Source: Prevotella sp. MGM2
GTDB lineage: Bacteria; Bacteroidota; Bacteroidia; Bacteroidales; Bacteroidaceae
Direction of reading: 5' to 3'
DNA: 64,000 bases
NCBI RefSeq assembly: GCF_002933955.1
Contig: NZ_BEWW01000291.1
Span: forward strand, 52,559 to 116,558
Positions 1 through 9,123 of this stretch are shown in pieces (the stretch's first letter is position 1; each line of letters opens with the position of its first letter). The notes below the pieces were generated by a model. The model did not search any database, was not told the DNA's origin, and saw nothing but the letters and a program-made list of their open reading frames with translations. The translations under genes and the position numbers were made by a program.

Positions 1-705
1 TTCAAGCGATGCTTGCATACGGCGAACATCTTCTTCCATTGACTGAGACAAAAGTACAGTCACGTAACGAGCGTCCACTACGCAAGAGGGGATCTGGCTG
101 ACCGCAATCTTATTGGAAGTGGTAGTGCCAATCTTGACCTTTGATGTGTTTGCGCAAAGCAAAATTGAAGCAGGGGCGAAATACTCATCAGCAAGCTCAA
201 CAGCTGCACGGTTGATGTCGGCCACAAGACCGATAGAGTAAGCGTTTGCACTCTCATCAGGCTTAGTCCAAAGCTGTTGCTCTGTCCATACACCAATCTG
301 GAAGATTGCGCCACTGGCTGCACGCTGCATCTCAATGATGGCGTTCCAGTCATTAGAACAATCTGCAAACATCACGAACAGACGACCGCTTCCACCGGCC
401 ATGTTGAAGAACTGGCGAATGTGATAGTAAGGAATACCTGCCAATACATCGGTGCTGGCATTGGTTTCGCTATCAACTTCTCCAGTATAAGCGGTAATAC
501 CAGCCTCTATTGCATCATTAAGGCTATTCAACTCTATCACCTTGTCCTTCCAGGCATCTGCGATGTTCGCTCCACCGCCGGTAGTCCAAAAGTTAGTCTG
601 ACCAGAGATGTCAAAAATGAGACCACACACATTTTCAATGGTGTTGGAGCGCAATACCGGAATATTGCCGTCCGTGTCTTTCATAAAAACATTTCCTAAT
701 GCCAT
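1..705 (-). CDS. Phage tail sheath-like protein (DUF2586-like), 3' end missing
   Basis: The reading frame starts at ATG 703-705 and runs open off the left edge; 235 residues are visible. It begins MALGNVFMKDTDGNIPVL and reads through a protein with alternating aspartate-rich and beta-type segments, as in the sheath-like proteins of Mu-like Bacteroidales prophages. It is the most distal gene visible in the minus-strand structural operon, after capsid and a small acidic protein, where a tail gene is expected. The family call rests on overall resemblance and position; it could be another tail structural protein. Confidence 0.5.
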   Translation of the reverse strand, partial: MALGNVFMKDTDGNIPVLRSNTIENVCGLIFDISGQTNFWTTGGGANIADAWKDKVIELNSLNDAIEAGITAYTGEVDSETNASTDVLAGIPYYHIRQFFNMAGGSGRLFVMFADCSNDWNAIIEMQRAASGAIFQIGVWTEQQLWTKPDESANAYSIGLVADINRAAVELADEYFAPASILLCANTSKVKIGTTTSNKIAVSQIPSCVVDARYVTVLLSQSMEEDVRRMQASLE

Positions 706-717
706 TGTATTATAGTT

Positions 718-1059
718 TTATTGTTTGCAAAATGGATTTTGGTAGAGGACTGCATCCTTCAGGAAAACTTTCGGAGTATCTGCTGAAAATACACCGCCCA
801 GTTTGTCAAAATACACAGCCTTCTCTTCTGTATGATTCTTCAGATAGGCGAGCACGTATTCGGGAATATCGTCCTGTGATTTAGCACTGGCTTCATCTTT
901 CTCTTCTGTAGCAGAATCTTCAACTTTTGTAGCCTCTGTTTCAGGCTCAACCACTTCAGTCTTTTCGACCTCTGTATTTTCTTTTGTGGCCTCGACTTCT
1001 TGTGCAATTGCCTGTTCAGCAACCGGCGCATTGTCTTCGGCCTTCTTTATTTTAGCCAT
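718..1059 (-). CDS. Small acidic phage structural-region protein, unknown function
   Basis: 113 residues. Residues 1-60 are low complexity, rich in Ala, Glu, Lys and Val. The last 50 residues look folded (DIPEYVLAYLKNH near residue 64, then aromatic and Phe-Leu-rich). It lies between capsid and sheath-like genes, 12 bp from the latter. A disordered tail on a small folded domain at this place suggests a capsid accessory or head-tail joining protein, but I do not recognise a family. Confidence 0.6.
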   Translation of the reverse strand: MAKIKKAEDNAPVAEQAIAQEVEATKENTEVEKTEVVEPETEATKVEDSATEEKDEASAKSQDDIPEYVLAYLKNHTEEKAVYFDKLGGVFSADTPKVFLKDAVLYQNPFCKQ

Positions 1060-1159
1060 AAGATTATTTTATTGAGTTACAATTAAAAAGAGGAATGGAG
1101 TTTCGGTATCTCCACTCCTCTTTTGATGATACAATTACACTTCGTGATTCAACATCTCT

Positions 1160-2257
1160 TTAACCGCCTGTAGTTGTTCCGTTCTTGTACGGAGTCCAAA
1201 CGATAATCTCGCCCGGACGAACAAGGTTGACGTCCATCTTGAGACGCATCTGGAAGAAGTACATCTCAGAGTTAGCCTGAAGGCGTTCAACCTTCACGGA
1301 CTCTTCATCAGTACTGTAGTCGATGGCCATCCAGAGGCAAGAATCCTGGTCGGTAGAGAACTTACCGAAGAAGATGGTCGATTCCGGAATACCGTCAATG
1401 ACAACGATTTCCTTACCCTTGAAGGTACGCTTATTGACGTCAGGGTTCTCTACATACTTGTAATCCTTCTGAGTGGTCAGATACTGGTCGTACAGATCCC
1501 AAGTGTCCCAGCCCATGACGAACTTGAGCTTCTTGGACTTACGAATATTGGAAGGAGTCTTCTTCCAAATCGCATAAAGGGCATCTTCTACGTCTTTACC
1601 AGTGGTGAAGGCAGTAGAACCGGCCAACACAACCTTACCAGAAGCCAGTTCGTTCTTGTCTGCATCAGTAGGAACAGTTGCAGCCTGAGCTTTGAGGTTG
1701 GCAAGTATGCGAGCAAGTGCGCCGTCAAAGTACTTCATCGGTCCAGCAGCAGAAGCGCCACCGAGGATGGTAGCCCCAGCAGGAGCTGTGATATTTGCGT
1801 CTATGCCACCTTTCTTACCACACCAAATACAATCATTGATGTACTGGTCTTTCTTGTCAAGCAACAGACGAAGCATCGTCTTCTGGACAGCGGGGTCAAG
1901 TTCGCGGAAAACGAGAGGTCCTTCAGGCTGAGCAAAGCGCCAATACTCCTCAAAATCGCGAGGATTGAACTCAAGGTAAACCATGAAGTCCTGTGGATCA
2001 AGGTAGCGCTCAGACAGTTTATACTGGTTAAAGCCGGTTGTGTCATTCGCAGCACCTTCTGTAGAAGTAGGCGTAGGCTTGTTGTCCTGAATGATGGAGC
2101 CCAACTGAATGTGAGGCAAAACGTAGCGTTTTTGAATACCGGGCTTCACATGAATAAGACCGGCCTCATAGGTCTCATTCCCCTTCGCGGTGTAAACAAG
2201 GAGGTCTTCAAGTACCTCGCCCGCATAAGTGTTACCGGCAAAATTGATTGTAGCCAT
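1160..2257 (-). CDS. Phage major capsid protein
   Basis: 365 residues, just downstream of the protease/scaffold gene (18-bp gap), the usual order protease, scaffold, capsid. No membrane segments. The sequence has the Gly/Ala-rich and long extended stretches of HK97-fold capsids; phrases such as DPQDFMVYLEFNPRDFEEYWRF and the late YKYVENPDVNKRTFKGKEI loop recall capsid proteins of Bacteroides prophages. A hairpin-free 100-bp gap follows before the acidic gene. The role is well supported by synteny; sequence family not named with certainty. Confidence 0.75.
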   Translation of the reverse strand: MATINFAGNTYAGEVLEDLLVYTAKGNETYEAGLIHVKPGIQKRYVLPHIQLGSIIQDNKPTPTSTEGAANDTTGFNQYKLSERYLDPQDFMVYLEFNPRDFEEYWRFAQPEGPLVFRELDPAVQKTMLRLLLDKKDQYINDCIWCGKKGGIDANITAPAGATILGGASAAGPMKYFDGALARILANLKAQAATVPTDADKNELASGKVVLAGSTAFTTGKDVEDALYAIWKKTPSNIRKSKKLKFVMGWDTWDLYDQYLTTQKDYKYVENPDVNKRTFKGKEIVVIDGIPESTIFFGKFSTDQDSCLWMAIDYSTDEESVKVERLQANSEMYFFQMRLKMDVNLVRPGEIIVWTPYKNGTTTGG

Positions 2258-2275
2258 TGTTATAACGTAGGGAGA

Positions 2276-3541
2276 TTAAAATGTTTCAAATTTTACCTCG
2301 CCAAGTTTCTCCTTGATTTTGGCTTTCATCTGAGCATCAACGTCTTTCAACGTCTCCTCGATTTTGCCTTCATTCGCAGGGTCTTTAGCGATTACCTCTG
2401 TGATTACTTCACGAGCCTGGATTGATGCAAGAGTGCTCTTGACAGTGGCAAAGTCAGACTCAGCCATCTTTGTCCAAGCATCTTTTGCAGAAGCCTCAAT
2501 TTTACCTGCCTTGATTGCATTATCGATAACCGTTGCAATCTCGGCTTTGAGAGCAGCTTGTTCTGCATCCTTGTACGCCTGAAGCGCCGCCTTAGTCTCG
2601 GCCAGTTCACTTTTGGCGTTAGCGAGGTCGGCTTCCTTGCCTTCGAGTTTGATCTTCGTTGCAGTAAGCTCACCCTGAGTTTCCTTGAGTGTTGCTTCTG
2701 CATTGATCAACTCAGCAATGCGAGCTTCAATCGCTGCGGCCTGAGTGTCCTTAGCGAGTCCAAGTTGTGCTGAAATGGCGTCGAAATTGTTTTTTTCGTT
2801 GTTTTCCATTTTGTTTTCTTGGATTGGTGAATAATTATCTTTCTGATTACGAATAGCGGTAATTGACTCGATAAGTTTATTTTCGTCCACTTCAGCAGAT
2901 ACGGCAGACATGATATTGCGCATTTCGACAGCGCTATCAATACCTATCATCTCGTTTTTCACTTTGTCACGCACCTTTTTAGAGGTCTTGATGACATTCT
3001 CTGATGGCAGGAATCCAGCTTTCACAGCATCTTTAGCGCTAAAGAAAGTACCGTCCGCATCTCCCTCGCCGTTCATAATTTCCGCAACCTTGTCTTTGGA
3101 AAGTCCAAACCGTTTAGTATAAATAGTTTCCAATTGTGAGCGGAAAGCTTCAACGGTTTGCTTTACCGATGGGTCATCATCCTCAACCTTTGAATTAAAA
3201 GGATTGTGAATCATCAACAATGAATAATCGTGCATATAAAGGTTATCACCAGCAGCCCAGATAACGCTGGCCATCGAAGCTGCAATGCCTTCTATTACAC
3301 AATCGACTTCAATAGGACAAGAGCGAATAACCGAGAACGTGCTCATTCCGTACAACACTGAGCCTCCTTCAGAATTGATCATCACAATAATCTTTGAAGG
3401 TTTCACATAGTCTTGCAACCACAAGAACTCATCATTGAAGCAGCGAACACTGTACTCATCTACGGCTGAAAAAAAGCGAATGATAGCCGGTTGGCCTTCC
3501 TCAGCCTTTCCAACTACATATTTCAAATTTTCTGCATCCAT
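2276..3541 (-). CDS. Head maturation protease (ClpP-like) fused to scaffold-like coiled coil
   Basis: 421 residues in two parts. Residues 1-200 resemble ClpP/S14-type prohead proteases: IIVMINSEGGSVLYGM is the oxyanion-loop region, EGIAASMASVIWAAGD carries the nucleophile serine in the ASMAS context, and YSLLMIHNPF supplies the histidine. Residues 245-400 are a long Ala/Glu/Lys helix (coiled coil), as expected of a scaffold that the protease later digests. Such protease-scaffold fusions precede the capsid gene in many tailed phages, as here. A second ATG (MENNEKNNF, near residue 244) could give a separate scaffold product. Confidence 0.85.
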   Translation of the reverse strand: MDAENLKYVVGKAEEGQPAIIRFFSAVDEYSVRCFNDEFLWLQDYVKPSKIIVMINSEGGSVLYGMSTFSVIRSCPIEVDCVIEGIAASMASVIWAAGDNLYMHDYSLLMIHNPFNSKVEDDDPSVKQTVEAFRSQLETIYTKRFGLSKDKVAEIMNGEGDADGTFFSAKDAVKAGFLPSENVIKTSKKVRDKVKNEMIGIDSAVEMRNIMSAVSAEVDENKLIESITAIRNQKDNYSPIQENKMENNEKNNFDAISAQLGLAKDTQAAAIEARIAELINAEATLKETQGELTATKIKLEGKEADLANAKSELAETKAALQAYKDAEQAALKAEIATVIDNAIKAGKIEASAKDAWTKMAESDFATVKSTLASIQAREVITEVIAKDPANEGKIEETLKDVDAQMKAKIKEKLGEVKFETF

Positions 3542-3594
3542 AATTGATTACTCTTTTTCCAAGAATAGAGAATTGCAATTTGAGTAGGGTGAAA

Positions 3595-4323
3595 TCACTC
3601 TTTTTTATCTTTGAATCCTGCAATGTCTTCAAACTTCGGATATTCGTGATTTGGAAGATGATCGGGGTTGGCAATCTCATTCTGGTCGCTTGGCTGAGTG
3701 AACGGCGGCACCGTGACATACACATCCTGGTAATTCTTATAAGCGTATGAAGTAAAGTCTTGAAACCAGATTTGATAATCAATCCAATAGGGCTGTAAAG
3801 CATCATCGAAAGTCAATGGCTGATCCCAATACTCCAACTGAAACCTTGACACAAGTGCCGGGAAATTGGCTTTCTGCGCTTCTATAGCAGACACTATACG
3901 CTTATAGACTTCCATGCCTTCACACTCCACTTCATCATCACTGTTGTTGAGGCGATTCAACACATAATGAATACGCATAGTGCCTTTACCCTCAGCAATG
4001 TTAGAGGTACCAACATTGTAGTAAATATTGATAAAATGTATAAACACCGCCGGGAACACGAGCCCGTATTCCTTATTATGCGTGTTATATTTAATTCGAT
4101 TCAACTGGCCATTGTCCAATTTGATAGTTTTGAACAATCGAGGACTTTTAGGGTCTTTAGGGTCCTTTGGAATAGACTCTAAAATTTTTCTTACAGCCTT
4201 GTACGCTTCAATCATCGGGTTGGTTTCCACGACTTCCTGAACTTCGTCAATTTCAGGCTCCGGCACCACAGGTACCTCTTCTGGCTCTGTTGGGCGTATT
4301 GGTTTGTGTTTATCAATAATCAT
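3595..4323 (-). CDS. Phage neck or head-tail region protein, unknown family
   Basis: 242 residues. The N-terminal 35 residues are Pro/Glu-rich and probably disordered; the rest is rich in Tyr, Phe and Trp. The start overlaps the end of the upstream gpG-like gene by 4 bp, so the two are likely translationally coupled. Between gpG-like and protease genes in Mu-like phages lie neck and tail-terminator type proteins, the likeliest role here, but I recognise no family motif. Confidence 0.6.
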   Translation of the reverse strand: MIIDKHKPIRPTEPEEVPVVPEPEIDEVQEVVETNPMIEAYKAVRKILESIPKDPKDPKSPRLFKTIKLDNGQLNRIKYNTHNKEYGLVFPAVFIHFINIYYNVGTSNIAEGKGTMRIHYVLNRLNNSDDEVECEGMEVYKRIVSAIEAQKANFPALVSRFQLEYWDQPLTFDDALQPYWIDYQIWFQDFTSYAYKNYQDVYVTVPPFTQPSDQNEIANPDHLPNHEYPKFEDIAGFKDKKE

Positions 4324-4853
4324 GGTCTTACACCTGGGAATGTTCTAAAAATGATTCTTTCCAATTCTCGCAATTTGTCGTTCATCACAGACGAGTCACG
4401 CTTCTCTGTTGGCATGAATTGTCGTTGAGGCATATTGGCCACTCGACCAGTCCGTATAGATGGATCGTCCGAATTATGTACTGCGGCGAAACAAAAGCCT
4501 TTGTGATTATAAGTTCCGTTAAATGCCCTTGGATCAGTAAAAACTTTAACTTTTCCTTTGGAGCGATTGTAGGATTCTGTTTCATAGGTGATAGAATTTC
4601 GCAATGACCGAGATTCCACCAGTCCACCAACAGTGAAGCCACCTTTGTTACGTTTAGGGCTATGCCTCCAAACCACGCTGCCTCTTGTATTAAAGCGTTT
4701 CATATCAAAGGACTTTTGAAAAATATCAACGGCAGATTGTCCTACCGACACTTGAAAGTTCCAAAGGTTCAAGTCAAACAAGTGAGGCAGCGGTTCCCAT
4801 TGCTCACGAAATTGCTGTGGCATCAATGGTATGCCTTTATTCACCTTCGCCAT
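4320..4853 (-). CDS. Phage virion morphogenesis protein (Mu gpG-like)
   Basis: 177 residues, basic. It matches the gpG/tail-completion pattern: the sequence WRHSPKRNKGG follows a helical N-terminus, LRNSITYE marks the core, and a late FMPTEKR segment precedes a C-terminal helix (RELERIIFRTF). It overlaps both neighbours (17 bp with the gpF-like gene, 4 bp with the next gene), a tight structural operon. In phage Mu this protein acts in head-tail assembly. Confidence 0.7.
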   Translation of the reverse strand: MAKVNKGIPLMPQQFREQWEPLPHLFDLNLWNFQVSVGQSAVDIFQKSFDMKRFNTRGSVVWRHSPKRNKGGFTVGGLVESRSLRNSITYETESYNRSKGKVKVFTDPRAFNGTYNHKGFCFAAVHNSDDPSIRTGRVANMPQRQFMPTEKRDSSVMNDKLRELERIIFRTFPGVRP

Positions 4854-5655
4854 CTTTCAAATACTTTGCTTTGAGACGATTTGCTATGGCATTGAGACGG
4901 CCAACATGCCGCTCATCAACTTGAAAATATGGGTGTTCATCAGAGAAAATGCGACCACCAAGAGCCACACTTTCTTTGAATGTACGATTAAACCAATCAG
5001 GCATCTCAGGTATCACAGATGCTTGAATAGAAGCTATGACTGTTGACGTATCTTCTACCAAATAACAGCGACAATTATGCTCAATAGGAGGAATAAGCCA
5101 TGCTGGAAACATTGACTTAGGAGCAGTAAATCCTTCATACTGAAGATGCCACGGACGTACTCGCTCATCACCTTGCGTCATGTACATTAGAGTCGTGTCG
5201 TTTCTAATCGTCGATAAATAGGCAGCGACAATCATGGCATATTCTATGTCCATGTTTTCTGTACGCATATATTGGTCATGGAATTTAGAAAAGACTGGCA
5301 GATAGAAATTGAACCAATCTTCATCTTCCATATCTTCTGCTTCCTCTTCTGTTAGCGCTTCTTCTAACTCTGCCATATCATCAGCCATGTGATATTCTTC
5401 CACAACCGCAAAGTCAACCAGATTATCAACTGCGGACAAAATGATATTCCGCTGAGCTATTTGCTCATTGTCAAGCCCGTCAGCATTGCGTATGAGACGT
5501 AACGCTTCCTCAAAGTCAACCCCAAAACCGGCACACGCTCTTCTAATGGCAATATCAGCACGAGCTTCCATTAACGCCTCTAAGGACTCCCATTCATCCT
5601 CATGTTGGATAACACTAATGACGAAATCGTGGAATAGAGGAATAAGTATTGCCAC
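4837..5655 (-). CDS. Phage head morphogenesis protein (Mu gpF-like)
   Basis: 272 residues from the only standard start, GTG at 5653-5655. The region GDERVRPWHLQYEG followed by PPIEHNCRCYL is the signature of the Mu gpF minor head protein family (DERVRP..H and NCRC). The frame stays open 35 codons further upstream to a stop at 5761-5763, inside the end of the portal gene, without ATG, GTG or TTG. The extension reads like real protein (LSNVVALRQPDDNKDRHEEE), so translation may begin earlier at a rare codon; an ATA overlaps the portal stop as ATAG at 5727-5730. Confidence 0.8.
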   Translation of the reverse strand: MAILIPLFHDFVISVIQHEDEWESLEALMEARADIAIRRACAGFGVDFEEALRLIRNADGLDNEQIAQRNIILSAVDNLVDFAVVEEYHMADDMAELEEALTEEEAEDMEDEDWFNFYLPVFSKFHDQYMRTENMDIEYAMIVAAYLSTIRNDTTLMYMTQGDERVRPWHLQYEGFTAPKSMFPAWLIPPIEHNCRCYLVEDTSTVIASIQASVIPEMPDWFNRTFKESVALGGRIFSDEHPYFQVDERHVGRLNAIANRLKAKYLKDGEGE

Positions 5656-5726
5656 TTCCTCTTCGTGCCGGTCCTTGTTGTCATCAGGTTGTCGTAAGGC
5701 TACTACATTGGAGAGAGGAACCGGAC

Positions 5727-7058
5727 CTATTTTCCCCTCTCCCGAAGAAAATTTTGCGTTTCACGGGCATGACCGTATCTACGGAAATATTCTTCATCGG
5801 TTAAATGTCTGGTAGCTGTACGGCTATACCCCGCGCCACTTCCACCGCCAGTCGGACTACCAGCCATGCCGTCCATCACGTTGAGTTGTCGTTTAACCTT
5901 CACACCAAACTCTTGCTCAATTGTTTCTGGATCCATTTCCCATGATGTAGTGAGGTTCTGGAAGAGGCGTATGCGGTCTTCGTCGGACATCTCAATGCGC
6001 TTAGAATATTTGAACTCCAGTCCATCCGGTAAATAGCCCAAACGAACCAAACGAGGTATTACGGTCTCGTTCATTACAAGTTCTATGTAATCGCGATACA
6101 CCTCAATGCGGTCTCTGAAGATATTCTCATGCGCTCTGGTTGCGCCTACATACGACTGGGTTGCTCCCGCCATAGACTCTGATCCAAGAATAAGGTTGGA
6201 GACATCTTTATCCACAATTGAAATAAGCCCAGTGAACACATGCTCAGAGTTCGACATGGTGAATGTTTTTATGTCAACCTCATCATTAAGGCCGGTAACA
6301 ATTACCTTATTTTGAGCCGCACTCGCAATATCATTCGCCATTCGTTTGCGGTCAACAGTGTTTTCAGACTCAGTTTTGCCATGAATAATAGGCTGACCGT
6401 ATGTGTGAGAAAAATTGACATAATTGGCAAAAGTGAATTTTTTAGCCAAAATCAAAGGAGCGACAGCCGAGAACAGTCCCAATTCACCACTGTTAATAAG
6501 TACATAGTGGTCAGAATATTTAGGGTCATCAAAACTCCACTGTGGCATCCAAATACCTTGACGCTGCACAATTTTTCTTTGGTCTGCCAAGATATTACGA
6601 CGCTCCACATAGTTGACCTGAAGACCACCGCGTTCTGCTTCTGGATTAACCAAAAACTCTAATCCTGTATAGCCATATAGTTTTGATTCTGCTATACCAC
6701 GTATAATCTTCAAAAATTCAGTATTCTGAATTTTTCTGGTAGCAGCTATGTCTTTGGTATATTTCCCTTTCTCATTTTGACTTGCCATCATAAACCGCTC
6801 TCCAACAATCTGGGAGAACAAAGTTTCCATAACACCCCTCAGATGGGCGTCTTGCTGCACACAAGCATCATAAATGTCTATCAAACGGCCACGGTCATCC
6901 AACACCGTACCGTTCTGTAGGTGACGATATGAAGATTGGAATCGACATCTGCGCTCGATTTCCCTAACATACTCCTGCACGCTTTTTTTGCTGGTCATAA
7001 ATATGCTTTCCAGCTTTTGCGTGATGAGCTCTTTATCTGATAATTCTGCGTTAGCCAT
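5727..7058 (-). CDS. Phage portal protein (DUF935, Mu gp29-like)
   Basis: 443 residues, near the usual length of Mu gp29-type portals. Features: N-terminal helical region, the DARGRLIDIYD-type stretch (here DDRGRLIDIYD), WMPQWSFDDP, NYVNFSHTYGQPIIHGK, and a C-terminal helical region followed by a Gly-rich linker (SPTGGGSGAGYS). The portal forms the dodecameric DNA entry ring of the head. It is the first gene of the visible minus-strand structural operon and faces the divergent early region across a 248-bp gap. Confidence 0.85.
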   Translation of the reverse strand: MANAELSDKELITQKLESIFMTSKKSVQEYVREIERRCRFQSSYRHLQNGTVLDDRGRLIDIYDACVQQDAHLRGVMETLFSQIVGERFMMASQNEKGKYTKDIAATRKIQNTEFLKIIRGIAESKLYGYTGLEFLVNPEAERGGLQVNYVERRNILADQRKIVQRQGIWMPQWSFDDPKYSDHYVLINSGELGLFSAVAPLILAKKFTFANYVNFSHTYGQPIIHGKTESENTVDRKRMANDIASAAQNKVIVTGLNDEVDIKTFTMSNSEHVFTGLISIVDKDVSNLILGSESMAGATQSYVGATRAHENIFRDRIEVYRDYIELVMNETVIPRLVRLGYLPDGLEFKYSKRIEMSDEDRIRLFQNLTTSWEMDPETIEQEFGVKVKRQLNVMDGMAGSPTGGGSGAGYSRTATRHLTDEEYFRRYGHARETQNFLRERGK

Positions 7059-7306
7059 TTGTTACTATGTTTACTTTCTGAAGAATAGAAAATTCAAGAT
7101 GATTTTGTTTTAAGACCAAACACACAATTATCCAATAAAAAGAGTCGAATATAAAAATCTAATTTGTTGTTTTTGTTATAAATCCCTATAAATCAACGAT
7201 AATAGAAATATATTATATCAAAAAGACTAATTTTATTATTGTTATATTGAATTTTTTATGTACCTTTGCAGCGACAAATCAAGTTTCACTTCAAATTCAA
7301 AACATT
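7059..7306. promoter_or_regulatory. Divergent control region between structural and early operons
   Basis: This AT-rich gap separates minus-strand structural genes from the plus-strand early block. It contains a clear plus-strand Bacteroidetes -7 box TACCTTTG at 7261-7268, with transcript start expected about 7271-7275. No exact TAnnTTTG box was found for the minus-strand side, which may use a phage activator. The box decides the start of the next gene: an in-frame ATG at 7247 lies upstream of the promoter and cannot be used. Confidence 0.7.
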
Positions 7307-7852
7307 ATGGAAGAAAAAGAGCGTAGCTATTTCCGCGTAAAAACGGAATGTACAGTCGAGCTTCCAAACGGTGCTTTGGGTAAAAAGAAGATTGAGGAAC
7401 TGATACTGGCAACGAGCTATACCGAAGCTGAAATGCTGGTACACGAAATCATATCTTCTCTGAACCGCACCCAATTCGGAAGCGTTCACTATGAAATCAT
7501 CAAAACCAAGATTTCCGATGTTCTATTCAACGACACTCTTGCCCAAGAGCAAACAGTGAAAGATTTTTATTGCAACTTTTTTGAAGAAGACGAAACATCT
7601 GGAGTTGGCCTTTATATGGTCAAGGTAATGTTCCTAACTCTTGACGAAAAAAGTGGCAAGGAAAAGAAAACAATCGAAGATTTTTATGTGCCGGCACTTT
7701 CCAATGCAGACGCAAACGAGAAAATCAACAAACATCTGGGTAAAACTATGTCGGACTTTGTAATCCGAGACACCAAATTTGACAAGACGGAAGCTATTTA
7801 TTGGCCGCTTGACGTACATAAAAGTAAGGTTGAGAATTTCTCCCTTAGCTGA
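7307..7852 (+). CDS. DUF4494-like protein
   Basis: 181 residues from ATG 7307, chosen because the promoter box lies at 7261-7268, inside the longer open frame. It shows the DUF4494 pattern: an early YTEAEMLVHE segment, a central VKVMFLTLDEKSGKEKKT strand-turn, and a C-terminal TMSDFVI near the end. This family is common in Bacteroidetes and their phages; its function is unknown. First gene of the early operon; its stop overlaps the next start (TGATG). Confidence 0.7.
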   Translation: MEEKERSYFRVKTECTVELPNGALGKKKIEELILATSYTEAEMLVHEIISSLNRTQFGSVHYEIIKTKISDVLFNDTLAQEQTVKDFYCNFFEEDETSGVGLYMVKVMFLTLDEKSGKEKKTIEDFYVPALSNADANEKINKHLGKTMSDFVIRDTKFDKTEAIYWPLDVHKSKVENFSLS

Positions 7853-8310
7853 TGTTGGGTCAGACTGGGAAAGGCGAAATCAAACTCCAGTGTAAAGAGC
7901 AATCCTTTCCTGAATTTCCTAACTTGCTCTTTGGTCAAAGCGAATCTGGGCACTCGTATTTTGATGCCACATACTATCTGTCTCAAATGACAGAACCCAA
8001 GCCCATACAGCCATTCTTTAATCAGTATCGCTATCAAATCAAATCGCTTTGCGATACATACGAAATTGGAGACGACCAAATATGTCTCATCAACGAAGAA
8101 GGGCATTTTCTAATTGATGGAACATTTCTGTTTCTGTTCATAGCATTTGTCGAACCTGACTTTCTGGCATATATGTGCGATAGAGTTTTTGAGCTATTTG
8201 CGCACGGGGTTGCCGTTTCAGATACATACCTTGTATCGGCAGCACGCTCCCGCTTGTCCAGTAAAGTCCTTACTGAGATAAGTAGCTATGAAGAAAAATC
8301 TAAGCAATAA
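7852..8310 (+). CDS. Hypothetical early phage protein
   Basis: 152 residues, no recognised family. The start overlaps the upstream stop as TGATG, so coupling is likely. Mixed alpha/beta composition, with hydrophobic stretch FLFLFIAFVEPDFLAYM near residue 90 that is more likely core than membrane. Overlaps the next gene by 23 bp. Position suggests an early regulatory or nucleotide-metabolism role, but nothing specific can be claimed. Confidence 0.6.
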   Translation: MLGQTGKGEIKLQCKEQSFPEFPNLLFGQSESGHSYFDATYYLSQMTEPKPIQPFFNQYRYQIKSLCDTYEIGDDQICLINEEGHFLIDGTFLFLFIAFVEPDFLAYMCDRVFELFAHGVAVSDTYLVSAARSRLSSKVLTEISSYEEKSKQ

Positions 8311-8629
8311 AACCAGCAATCCAGTTCTGGTCTTTAGTCCTCTTAAAAGATTTATTGGCTACTTTCATTCATTGACCGCTGCGGGCATAGCCTTTAAGAC
8401 AGCCAACTCTGTTATCTATTCGGCTTGCACTGGTCGCAGCATATCCAGTTGTGGACTTTATTTTCGGTTTCTGGCTCAAGACATTGAAATAGAGGCAAGC
8501 GATTACGGCACTTTGAAATTGGAAGAATATGATAAAATGTGCGGGGTCACTCGAACATACTATCCTACAGCCAGTATGTCACGTAAAGGAATGAAATATA
8601 AACAATACTCTAAAAGTAATAAGAAATGA
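8288..8629 (+). CDS. Hypothetical early phage protein
   Basis: 113 residues, basic at both ends, with a Ser/Cys-rich middle (SACTGRSISSCGLYF). It overlaps the preceding gene by 23 bp and the dUTPase start by 4 bp, so it is part of the same tightly packed operon. No family recognised. Confidence 0.55.
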   Translation: MKKNLSNKTSNPVLVFSPLKRFIGYFHSLTAAGIAFKTANSVIYSACTGRSISSCGLYFRFLAQDIEIEASDYGTLKLEEYDKMCGVTRTYYPTASMSRKGMKYKQYSKSNKK

Positions 8630-9069
8630 AAACTATCAAGGTAAAAGTCATCAATCACTCAAATAATGAGTTACCTCAGTATGCAACCCCGATGTCAGCC
8701 GGCATGGATCTTCGTGCGTTCACTGATGAGCCGATAACCATCATGCCCGGTGAGCGCAAACTGATTCACTCCGGTATCAACATCCAGCTTCCTGAAGGCT
8801 ATGAACTTCAAGTCAGACCTCGTTCAGGGCTTGCGCTCAAACATGGAATCACCCTGACAAATGCACCTGGCACCGTGGATGCAGATTACCGTGGCGATGT
8901 TGGGGCTATAGTTCACAATCTTGGTACAGAACCTTTCATTGTCAATAATGGCGACCGCATTTGCCAAATCGTTGCTAAAGAATACGTGAAAATTGAATGG
9001 GAGGAAACTGACTCCCTTGATTCAACAGAACGTGGCGAAGGCGGTTTCAACTCTACCGGTATCAAATAA
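8626..9069 (+). CDS. dut: Deoxyuridine 5'-triphosphate nucleotidohydrolase (dUTPase)
   Basis: 147 residues, full length for a trimeric dUTPase. All five motifs are visible: MSAGMDLRA (motif 1), RPRSGLALKHGITL (motifs 2), NAPGTVDADYRGDVG (motif 3), NGDRICQIV (motif 4) and the C-terminal RGEGGFNSTG (motif 5). It hydrolyses dUTP to dUMP, keeping uracil out of phage DNA and supplying dTMP precursor. Start overlaps the preceding stop (ATGA). Next to DNA ligase, so part of a DNA metabolism pair. Confidence 0.97.
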   Translation: MKTIKVKVINHSNNELPQYATPMSAGMDLRAFTDEPITIMPGERKLIHSGINIQLPEGYELQVRPRSGLALKHGITLTNAPGTVDADYRGDVGAIVHNLGTEPFIVNNGDRICQIVAKEYVKIEWEETDSLDSTERGEGGFNSTGIK

Positions 9070-9085
9070 ACACTTACAGTAAATC

Positions 9086-9109
9086 AGGGAGGGTCTGTTG
9101 ATCCTCCCT
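9086..9109 (+). terminator. GGGAGG/CCTCCC hairpin after dut
   Basis: AGGGAGG (9086-9092) pairs with CCTCCCT (9103-9109) over a 10-nt loop. No long T-run follows, so it may be an attenuating or RNA-stabilising hairpin between dut and the ligase gene. The same GGGAGG/CCTCCC stem recurs at 35212-35235. Confidence 0.5.
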
Positions 9110-9123
9110 TAACTATATACAAG

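Noticed and set aside
7247..7306. Longer N-terminus for the DUF4494-like gene
   Set aside because: The added codons contain the promoter -7 box at 7261-7268.
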